Assembly (NCBI RefSeq): GCF_001051235.1
Contig: NZ_CBTJ020000113.1
Location: 1-39,611 of the forward strand
DNA: 39,611 nucleotides
Direction of reading: 5' to 3'
From: Candidatus Competibacter denitrificans Run_A_D11
GTDB taxonomy: Bacteria; Pseudomonadota; Gammaproteobacteria; Competibacterales; Competibacteraceae
A model generated the notes under the pieces. It saw nothing but the letters and a program-made list of their open reading frames with translations. It had not been told where the DNA came from and searched no databases. The position numbers and the translations under genes were made by a program. The first letter of the stretch is position 1, and each line of letters begins with the position of its first letter. Positions 31,109 to 37,925 of this stretch are shown piece by piece.

Positions 31109-31564
31109 ATGGGTAAAGTCACTGCGGGTGCCAAAATTCCCGGTCGGGTTTGCCGGACGCTGGATGTCGGGGACTTCTCCCTCCTGCATCAACTGACCTG
31201 GTTCAATATGGCCGTGCATAGCAATGCCGAGTATGCCAAGGGCACTTGGTTTAAGGAACGCTCCTTGGCCGGACCGGTCATCTTTGCCGTCGCCGACGGT
31301 CTGGTCCACCATGCGGATACCATCACCGAGTTTCTGGCCCAGGACGGCTATGAAATTTATGCCTACATCGGCGTGGACCGGATGAAGATCACGTCTCCGG
31401 TGTTGTTTGGAGATACCCTCCGTGCGGAGGCCGAAGTGGTCGAACTGCGCCCCACCAAACACCCGGAGCGATTCCTGTTCATCTACCAAAACAAAGCCTA
31501 TAACCAGCGTGATCAGCCGGTGATTGAATACCAGACAACGATGCTGGTCGTTAAGAAAGACTGA
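31109..31564 (+). CDS. MaoC-like/hot-dog dehydratase-thioesterase
   Basis: 151 aa from ATG 31109 (GAGGAA seven bases upstream; an earlier ATG at 31094 is less likely). Pattern FSLLHQLTWFNMAVHSNAEYAKGTWFKERSLAGPVIFAVADGLV and RMKITSPVLFGDTLRAEAEVVE fits the MaoC-type hot-dog fold, with GDTL as the conserved turn. Acyl-CoA metabolism is likely. Confidence 0.8.
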   Translation: MGKVTAGAKIPGRVCRTLDVGDFSLLHQLTWFNMAVHSNAEYAKGTWFKERSLAGPVIFAVADGLVHHADTITEFLAQDGYEIYAYIGVDRMKITSPVLFGDTLRAEAEVVELRPTKHPERFLFIYQNKAYNQRDQPVIEYQTTMLVVKKD

Positions 31565-31599
31565 GAAGGTTGTTGATTCGGTTCTTCGGGGCAATCGTT

Positions 31600-31769
31600 T
31601 CCGCAACCCCCCTGCGAGACACCTGGAGCGGCGCGAATCCACCCGCAACCGGCTACGGTTCTACACGATCACCGTGAGCCGGACCCTGTTCGACGGTTGG
31701 GCAGTGATTTGGGAGTAGCATCGAATCGGTGACTTGGCAGACACGACGGTGATGGAAGGATCGGTATGA
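31600..31769 (+). pseudogene. Remnant of a WGR-domain gene with Trp-to-stop change
   Basis: The frame reads RHLERRESTRNRLRFYTITVSRTLFDGWAVIWE, TAG (31716-31718), then HRIGDLADTTVMEGSV in the same frame. In WGR domains this position is the W of E-W-G-R-I-G, so TGG has become TAG at the name-giving tryptophan and Gly has become His. The rest of the domain is absent. No start codon precedes it. Confidence 0.65.
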
Positions 31770-32308
31770 GCATGAATGAATTTCGCCGATTGGCGGCAAA
31801 GATGGATGAGCACATGCACCAGCTTGCGGCCCAAGGGGTCAATGACGCTCCGGCCATCATCCATCGCATGATGGGCTACGTGCCCGAGTTGCACCGGATT
31901 TGGGTCGGGACCACCGACGATCAACTCCTGGCGCTGTCCCACGAATTCCCCGGTTTCTACCGCTATGCCCGCATCATGGAAGAGGCGTTTGAAGCCGAAC
32001 GCCAGAAGGCATCGCGGCCCTATGACGGCCTGGCTCCGCTTTCTGAAGCGCACCAGCAACGTGCGGCTCAGTTACTGGCAACAGCGGCAACCCTGGAGCG
32101 CGGCTATCAGGCGTTTCTTGGGAGCGGCCACCGGCAAGTCGCTCAGCCTCAAGTTCGTGAGATGGATCAGCTCCATCAGCAATGGCTTTCCGATCTGGAA
32201 AGCTTCAAAAGCGCTTTACGTGCGCAGGGCGCAGAACCCAGGGCATTGGAGTACGTGAATGAAGCATTTGGACACCTTGCCGAGCGCATCAAGCAGCTTG
32301 CAGGCTAA
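31766..32308 (+). CDS. Hypothetical helical protein
   Basis: 180 aa from ATG 31766 with GGAAGGA eight bases upstream. Helix-rich, with His-rich start (KMDEHMHQL) and PELHRIWVGTTDDQLLALSHEFPGFYRYARIMEEA. No recognised domain or membrane segment. Well-formed gene by codon use. Confidence 0.7.
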   Translation: MSMNEFRRLAAKMDEHMHQLAAQGVNDAPAIIHRMMGYVPELHRIWVGTTDDQLLALSHEFPGFYRYARIMEEAFEAERQKASRPYDGLAPLSEAHQQRAAQLLATAATLERGYQAFLGSGHRQVAQPQVREMDQLHQQWLSDLESFKSALRAQGAEPRALEYVNEAFGHLAERIKQLAG

Positions 32309-32550
32309 AGGGGGTGTGACGGAATTTTCGGCGGTTCCGGCTGACAACCCTGGTTTGTCGCAGGCATCGGCGCTTGGCGTGGGTCAATCGTCTCCTTATA
32401 TTGGCGAAAGTATCGCTAAAGCAGCAAATTAAGGGGGTCTGGGCGCTGCACAAAAACCCAGTAATGCACCATCTATATTCCAGTCTTTCTTTGTAGTAGG
32501 GTGTTCATACGTTCGCCATAAAAAATAACAACCGCAGTCCATAACACACC

Positions 32551-32757
32551 ATGCCCACTGCCAAAACGGACACCCTCACCGCCCGTATTGACCCGGCCCT
32601 TAAGCAGGCCGTGCGTATCGCCGCCGCGCTGGAGCGCCGCAGTCTCTCCAACATGCTCGAAGTGATGATCTGCGCATATTGCCAGCAGCGCGGCCTGGCG
32701 ATCCCGGATGCGACGCCTGACGCCAAGCTCTACCCTCACGATGCTCTGACCGCCTGA
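32551..32757 (+). CDS. Ribbon-helix-helix (CopG/Arc-like) protein
   Basis: 68 aa. KTDTLTARIDPALKQAVRIAAALERRSLSNMLEVMI is a classic RHH dimer DNA-binding motif (beta strand TLTARID, two helices). No toxin follows; the next frame is the stump of a helicase/nuclease gene, so it may be an orphan regulator or antitoxin. Upstream 32309-32550 has no gene. Confidence 0.75.
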   Translation: MPTAKTDTLTARIDPALKQAVRIAAALERRSLSNMLEVMICAYCQQRGLAIPDATPDAKLYPHDALTA

Positions 32758-32768
32758 TCGCGCCGGTC

Positions 32769-32921
32769 ATGGCTGATCTCATCGAAAACCCAGTCATTAA
32801 CTCCCCATTCGTGGGGCCGCAACGCCATTTCCGGTTTGACGAGAATGGCATCACCCATGAGATTCTGACCGGACGGCGCCACCGCCGGGTTGCGTCAACA
32901 GACCCTCATGCAAGCGCATGA
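32769..32921 (+). pseudogene. N-terminal stump of a BPTD_3080-type restriction helicase/nuclease
   Basis: ATG 32769 reads MADLIENPVINSPFVGPQRHF and RFDENGITHEILTGRRH and stops after 50 residues (TGA 32919-32921). ENP-h-h-NSPF-x-x-P-x-RHFRFD-x-x-GIT-x-EI is the start of long BPTD_3080-type DEAD/DEAH restriction proteins. The remaining hundreds of residues are missing. RHH upstream and this stump look like the left edge of a former defence gene. Confidence 0.75.
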
Positions 32922-33028
32922 AAACCGACTGAGGCCGTTACTGGACAGTACCAGCAAAACCTGCGGCGTGAATTGGATTGTGCAGCGGCAGCGGTATTTC
33001 GCTCATGGGGGATCACTGGGTAACCATT

Positions 33029-36000
33029 ATGGCTAAACTGGAAGAGATCAAGGCTGGAGCCTATATCACGGGATTGACGCCCAGCGGAACCGCCAAAGTG
33101 GTTAATTTGGAGTGGTTTGGCGATCAGGCGATCAAAGTTACCTTTGAAGATACCGCAGGAAAAGTTGGGCAGCGTCTCGTTTATCGCAATGAGGAACCGA
33201 CTCTGGAAGTCGTCCGGGAGGGTCGTCCCTGGTCATTCGATGGCGATGGCCACCTGTTGCGACTGGCTTCGGAAGCCTACCGCATTCGTCTCGCCTATCT
33301 GTTCGACCCCTATCTGGCCATTCACACCTCTCAAGTGGAGCCATTGCCGCACCAGATCACGGCGGTCTATGGCGAAATGCTGTCCCGGCAACCCCTGCGC
33401 TTCCTGCTGGCCGACGACCCCGGCGCCGGCAAGACCATCATGGCCGGGTTGTTGATCAAAGAGCTACGGATTCGCGGCGATTTGGAGCGGTGCCTGATCG
33501 TCACGCCCGGCAATCTGGTCGAGCAGTGGCAGGATGAACTGAAGCAAAAGTTTGGGTTGTCTTTCGACATTCTCACCCGCGACCGGATTGAAGCGTCCCG
33601 GACCGGCAATCCGTTCGCCGACCAGGCGCTGCTCATCGCCCGGCTGGACATGCTCAGTCGCAACCCAGATCTCCAGGAGAAATTCCGCACTGGACCGGAG
33701 TGGGATCTGGTGATTTGCGATGAAGCGCATCGGCTATCGGCTTCGTTCTTCGGCGGGGAGGTGAAATTCACCCAGCGGTATCGCCTGGGCCAAACGGTCG
33801 GTAGCCACTGCCGGCATTTCCTGTTGTTGACGGCCACACCCCATAACGGCAAGGAAGCGGATTTCCAACTGTTTATGGCCCTGCTGGATGGGGACCGATT
33901 TGAAGGGCGGTTTCGGGATGGGGTGCATCAAGCGGATACCCGCGATCTGATGCGGCGCTTGACCAAGGAGGAGTTGCTCAAGTTCGATGGCCGGCCGCTG
34001 TTTCCCGAGCGCCGGGCCTACACCGTGACCTATCACCTGGCGGACCCGGAAGCCGCGCTGTACGCGGCGGTGACCACTTACGTGCGCGAGGAAATGAATC
34101 GCGTCGAGCGCTTTGCCGGTGCCGACGATCAGCGCAAGCAAAACATCGGGTTCGCGCTGCAATCCCTGCAACGGCGGTTGGCCTCCTCGCCCGCAGCCAT
34201 TCACGAATCCCTGCGCCGGCGCCGCGAACGGCTGGAACAGCGCCTCGCGGAAGAACGCCTGTTGGCGCGGGGAGGGTCGGCTCCGATCCGTCCGGAAGAC
34301 CGTGGCAGCACGCTGAGCGCGGAGGAGCTGGAGGATTTGGCAGACGCCCCGGAGTCCGAAGTCGAAGCGGCGGAAGCGCGCATTCTGGATCGGGCGACGG
34401 CAGCCCGAACTCTGGCCGAACTGCAAACCGAGATCGAAACGCTCAAGCAATTGGAAGCCCAAGCTAAAGCCTTGCGACAATCGGGCGTGGATGCCAAGTG
34501 GGTCCAGCTCAACAGCATCCTGGATCACCCCTTGATGACGGACGAGCAGGGCAACCGTCGCAAGCTGATCGTCTTTACCGAACCCCGTGACAGCTTGAAC
34601 TATCTGGCGGACAAAATCCGCACCCGGCTGGGCCGTCCCGAAGCCGTGGTGGTCATTCACGGCGGGGTGGGCCGCGAAGAGCGGCGCAAGGCGGTGGAAG
34701 CGTTCACCCAGGATAAGGCGGTGCTGGTGCTGGTGGCCAACGACGCGGCCGGGGAAGGGATCAACCTGCAACGCGCACACCTGATGGTCAACTACGACCT
34801 GCCCTGGAATCCCAATCGCTTGGAGCAACGGTTCGGGCGGATTCACCGGATCGGCCAGCAGGAAGTCTGTCACCTGTGGAACCTGGTGGCCGCCGACACC
34901 CGCGAGGGCGAGGTGTATGCGCGCCTCTTGGAGAAGCTTGAAACCGCTCGGGAAGCGCTGGGGGGCCGGGTTTACGATGTGTTGGGACGGCTCTTTGAGG
35001 GCAACGCCCTGCGCGATTTGCTGGTGGAAGCGATCCGCTACGGCGACCGGCCGGACGTGAAGGAGCGCCTGTTCCAGGCGGTGGACAACGCCGCCGACCG
35101 CCAGCATGTGCTGGATCTCCTGGCGGAACGCGCCCTGGTCCACGACACCTTGTCAGCGGGCCAGATCACGGACATTCGGGAGCAAATGGAACGCGCTCAG
35201 GCCCGGCGTCTGCAACCCCATTTCATTCAGTCGTTCTTCCTGGAAGCGTTCGGGCATCTTGGCGGGCGGATTTACCTGCGGGAACCCGGTCGCTGGGAAA
35301 TTACCCAGGTTCCCGGTCCGATCCGCGAGCGGGATCGCCTCATCGGGATCGGCGAACCGGTGTTGTCGCGCTACGAGCGGGTGTGTTTCGAGAAGGAAAA
35401 AATCAACCAGACCCCAGTGGCTGCGTTCCTGTGTCCGGGCCATCCCTTGCTGGACGCGACCCTCGATCTCATCCTGGAGCGGCATCGGGAACTGCTGAAG
35501 CGGGGGGCGGTGTTGGTCGATGAGTTGGATGACGGGGAACAGGTGCGCGTGCTTTTTTACCTGGAGCACGCGGTCCAGGACGGACGCCAGGGGCGCAATA
35601 AGGAACAACAAATTATCTCCCAGCGGCTGCAATTCGTGGAGTATCGGGAAGACGGGATGCTCGCCGATGCGGGGCCAGCGCCTTACCTGGATTACCGCCC
35701 GATCAGCGTCGAAGAACGGGCAGCGGTGGAACCTTGGCTGGAAGCCGACTGGCTGTCCGCCGACATTGAGAACCTGGTCATTGGCCACGCGATTCAAACC
35801 GTGGTGTCCGGTCACGTTGCGGAGCTGCGGAAGCGTAAACTGCCCTACGTTGACAAGGTAGAACAGGAAGTCACGGCGCGGCTGAAGAAGGAAATCAATT
35901 TCTGGGATCGCCGGGCGGAAGACCTCAAGGCCCAGGAGCGGGCGGGCCAGCAAACTCGCCTGAGTTCGGCGAACGCGGCGGCCCGCGCCGACGAGTTGGC

Positions 36001-36541
36001 GGATCGTCTGCAACGCCGGTTGAATGAATTGGACCAGGAACGGCAGATCAGCGCCTTGCCCCCGGTGGTGCAAGGGGGCGCGATCGTCGTGCCGGGGGGG
36101 TTGATCCGGCAACTGCTCGTCTCCGCCGAACCGGTGGAAACCCCAGCGGACACGCTGGCGCGGGAGGAAGTTGAACGCCTGGCCATGCAGGCGGTATTGG
36201 CGGTGGAACGGGCCTTGGGGCGGATGCCCCGCGATGTCTCCGCGCAGAAGGGCCTGGGATATGACATCGAGTCCAAAGACCCCACGACGGGGACGCTGGT
36301 TTTCATCGAGGTGAAAGGTCGGTGGATCGGCAAGAACGACATCACGCTGACCAAAAATGAGATTCTCTGTTCGCGCAACGCGCCCGAGCAGTTCCGCCTG
36401 GCTCTGGTGATCGTGGCCGAGGAGGGCGCGCGGGCACCCCGGTACTTGCGGGGGTTTGGGTTTGGCGAACCGGATTTTGCCGAAACGACCCGCACCTTCA
36501 GTTTACAAAAATTACTGGAATACGCTGGGGAACCGAGGTGA
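33029..36541 (+). CDS. SNF2-like (RapA-type) helicase with C-terminal DUF3883 nuclease-like domain
   Basis: About 1170 aa from ATG 33029 (GTG 32978 and ATG 33005 are possible earlier starts). Walker A is DDPGAGKTIMAG near residue 129, the DEAH box ICDEAHRLSA near 230, motif III LLLTATPHNG near 270. The C-terminal helicase lobe has VIHGGVGREERRKAVEAF, NDAAGEGINLQ and LPWNPNRLEQRFGRIHRIGQ. The last 120 residues form DUF3883: GYDIESKDPTTGTLVFIEVKG, a D...ExK nuclease-like motif. Such helicases accompany DUF1156 methyltransferases and DUF499 ATPases in anti-phage loci, and recall DrmD of DISARM. Here a toxin-antitoxin-chaperone set sits between it and the methyltransferase. Confidence 0.9.
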   Translation: MAKLEEIKAGAYITGLTPSGTAKVVNLEWFGDQAIKVTFEDTAGKVGQRLVYRNEEPTLEVVREGRPWSFDGDGHLLRLASEAYRIRLAYLFDPYLAIHTSQVEPLPHQITAVYGEMLSRQPLRFLLADDPGAGKTIMAGLLIKELRIRGDLERCLIVTPGNLVEQWQDELKQKFGLSFDILTRDRIEASRTGNPFADQALLIARLDMLSRNPDLQEKFRTGPEWDLVICDEAHRLSASFFGGEVKFTQRYRLGQTVGSHCRHFLLLTATPHNGKEADFQLFMALLDGDRFEGRFRDGVHQADTRDLMRRLTKEELLKFDGRPLFPERRAYTVTYHLADPEAALYAAVTTYVREEMNRVERFAGADDQRKQNIGFALQSLQRRLASSPAAIHESLRRRRERLEQRLAEERLLARGGSAPIRPEDRGSTLSAEELEDLADAPESEVEAAEARILDRATAARTLAELQTEIETLKQLEAQAKALRQSGVDAKWVQLNSILDHPLMTDEQGNRRKLIVFTEPRDSLNYLADKIRTRLGRPEAVVVIHGGVGREERRKAVEAFTQDKAVLVLVANDAAGEGINLQRAHLMVNYDLPWNPNRLEQRFGRIHRIGQQEVCHLWNLVAADTREGEVYARLLEKLETAREALGGRVYDVLGRLFEGNALRDLLVEAIRYGDRPDVKERLFQAVDNAADRQHVLDLLAERALVHDTLSAGQITDIREQMERAQARRLQPHFIQSFFLEAFGHLGGRIYLREPGRWEITQVPGPIRERDRLIGIGEPVLSRYERVCFEKEKINQTPVAAFLCPGHPLLDATLDLILERHRELLKRGAVLVDELDDGEQVRVLFYLEHAVQDGRQGRNKEQQIISQRLQFVEYREDGMLADAGPAPYLDYRPISVEERAAVEPWLEADWLSADIENLVIGHAIQTVVSGHVAELRKRKLPYVDKVEQEVTARLKKEINFWDRRAEDLKAQERAGQQTRLSSANAAARADELADRLQRRLNELDQERQISALPPVVQGGAIVVPGGLIRQLLVSAEPVETPADTLAREEVERLAMQAVLAVERALGRMPRDVSAQKGLGYDIESKDPTTGTLVFIEVKGRWIGKNDITLTKNEILCSRNAPEQFRLALVIVAEEGARAPRYLRGFGFGEPDFAETTRTFSLQKLLEYAGEPR

Positions 36542-36556
36542 TTGCGCTGGACAAAG

Positions 36557-36574
36557 GTTTATATAAATATAAAC
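36557..36574 (+). promoter_or_regulatory. Palindromic operator/promoter of the toxin-antitoxin-chaperone operon
   Basis: GTTTATAT - AA - ATATAAAC is a perfect 8+8 dyad ending one base before the toxin ATG. It overlaps the only AT-rich, -10-like sequence in the 34-base gap. Probably bound by the HigA-like HTH protein. No Shine-Dalgarno lies in the usual window before the toxin start. Confidence 0.6.
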
Positions 36575-36575
36575 T

Positions 36576-36986
36576 ATGACTCTTGAATATCGAGGAACAC
36601 GCCTCACTATTCGTTACTGTGAGCAGCCACCCGAGGGGGTTGAACCGGATGACTGGATCCCTCCGAGCTGGCAGAAAGCTTTGCAGCACATCCCTGCACC
36701 CAAGAAGCAAGCGAGTTGCTGGGCCAAGATGCTGGTTCGGCGCGAGCATCTTGCCAACCAGGGGCGGTTGCGATCCCCCGATCACTGGAATACGGAGGGA
36801 ATGCTGCCCGATGATAAGCATTTCTATGCCATTAAGGTTGACAGGCTGCGGGCTTATGGCTGGTTTTCCAGCCGTCACAAAAAGGTATTTTATATCAGCC
36901 ACTTTACTTACAAAAAAGGGCGGAAACTTGCCCAAGAAGATACGAACCAAGTGATCAAGAATTGGCGATTGATCGAGGAGGGGTAG
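36576..36986 (+). CDS. HigB/RelE-superfamily toxin-like protein
   Basis: 136 aa. The C-terminal half reads KHFYAIKVDRLRAYGWFSSRHKKVFYISHFTYKKGRKLAQED, the pattern of HigB/Gp49-like RelE-fold ribosome-dependent mRNA interferases, with basic residues and a terminal helix. The N-terminal 60 residues are longer than in small HigB. Toxin-first order with an XRE antitoxin downstream is the HigBA layout. No clear ribosome binding site is found directly upstream, so basal translation is probably low. Call by fold pattern; activity not shown. Confidence 0.72.
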   Translation: MTLEYRGTRLTIRYCEQPPEGVEPDDWIPPSWQKALQHIPAPKKQASCWAKMLVRREHLANQGRLRSPDHWNTEGMLPDDKHFYAIKVDRLRAYGWFSSRHKKVFYISHFTYKKGRKLAQEDTNQVIKNWRLIEEG

Positions 36987-36989
36987 ACC

Positions 36990-37382
36990 ATGACAGATTT
37001 CCTGGAGCATTGGGCGAATCAAAGTGACGCAAACGCCAAACTCGTTGCGCAAGAGCGGTTCATTACCGAAGTGACCGAAACCATTTGGCGGGCAATGGAG
37101 GAAGTCGGCGTCAATAAAACCGAGTTGGCTAACCGGATCGGCGCCACCAAGGGCCATGTCTCGCAGGTGCTGAGCGGCTCGCGCAATATGACCCTACGCA
37201 CCCTTGCGGATATTTGCTTTGCATTAGACTTGAATTCGAAATTTCAGGTGGAAATGCAAGGGTGTGATCAGCCATGGGAGTCCCTGGGTCACAATGTTGT
37301 TCCTTTTAAACCGTCGCCGCTCCGGTATGCCCAGCCCGGCAATATCATTATGCCCGAGCAGGATTGGCCAGCGGCGGCCTGA
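36990..37382 (+). CDS. HigA-like XRE antitoxin with extended C terminus
   Basis: 130 aa with GAGGAGGGG before ATG 36990, three bases after the toxin. Its HTH is TELANRIGATKGHVSQVLSGSRNMTLRTLADICFAL (about 50-85). The C-terminal 40 residues are a poorly ordered, proline- and hydrophobic-rich extension (VVPFKPSPLRYAQPGNIIMP, then EQDWPAAA). In tripartite TAC systems such an extension is the chaperone-addiction (ChAD) segment that makes the antitoxin depend on SecB-like protein. The strong ribosome binding site contrasts with that of the toxin. Confidence 0.85.
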   Translation: MTDFLEHWANQSDANAKLVAQERFITEVTETIWRAMEEVGVNKTELANRIGATKGHVSQVLSGSRNMTLRTLADICFALDLNSKFQVEMQGCDQPWESLGHNVVPFKPSPLRYAQPGNIIMPEQDWPAAA

Positions 37383-37385
37383 CTT

Positions 37386-37925
37386 ATGAATAGATCATTG
37401 ATTGATCAAGCTATTCAGGCATTGGACATTCAAACGGTTTCGCTGAATACGGCGACTATCAAGTGCAGGAAGGGATTCTTGCCACACCTAATCGAAAGCG
37501 ATTTGTTACTGACTCCCCAACACCGTGCGGGTCCAACAGGTGAATTTAACATTGTCGAGGTAGCCCATAAGGAAGGTAAAGAAAATTTCAAAGTAGTCAT
37601 TTTCTTTTTCTCAGCAGGTGTCCGCCTCGTCAATAACACATCATTGGATACGCTACGAAATCAGGCAGCGTCTGAGGATGAGGCCGTTTATGTTGAGATT
37701 ACAGCCGAATTCAGTGTGCGGTACGTCCTGAAAAAAGATGTGACAGAAGAAAAGCTTCAGGATGCCTTGAAGGAATTTGCCCGCTATAACGTCGGCTATC
37801 ACGTTTGGCCCTACTGGCGAGAGTATGTGCAAAGCACTTGCGGGCGCATCGGTATCCCGCCGATTCCTCTCCCGATGTATCAACTGCCTCAGTTAAATGT
37901 CAATCATGAGCCTGCCCCAGCATGA
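37386..37925 (+). CDS. SecB-like chaperone of a toxin-antitoxin-chaperone (TAC) system
   Basis: 179 aa, ATG 37386 three bases after the antitoxin stop. The C-terminal YHVWPYWREYVQSTCGRIGI followed by PPIPLPMYQLP is the hallmark of SecB-like proteins (the SecB WPY/F-REY-V block and the Pro-rich end). The N-terminal part has alternating strands (FKVVIFFFSAGVRLV, VYVEITAEFSVRYVL) as in the SecB fold. In known TAC loci (e.g. Rv1955-1957) the chaperone stabilises the antitoxin and controls toxin release. Its stop overlaps the DUF1156 start (ATGA), so it is translationally coupled to the methyltransferase. Confidence 0.82.
   Translation: MNRSLIDQAIQALDIQTVSLNTATIKCRKGFLPHLIESDLLLTPQHRAGPTGEFNIVEVAHKEGKENFKVVIFFFSAGVRLVNNTSLDTLRNQAASEDEAVYVEITAEFSVRYVLKKDVTEEKLQDALKEFARYNVGYHVWPYWREYVQSTCGRIGIPPIPLPMYQLPQLNVNHEPAPA

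Noticed and set aside
33734..36112. Long minus-strand open frames opposite the SNF2-type helicase (up to 469 codons)
   Set aside because: They mirror the helicase coding strand, show no domains, and are explained by GC-biased codon usage of the helicase gene.
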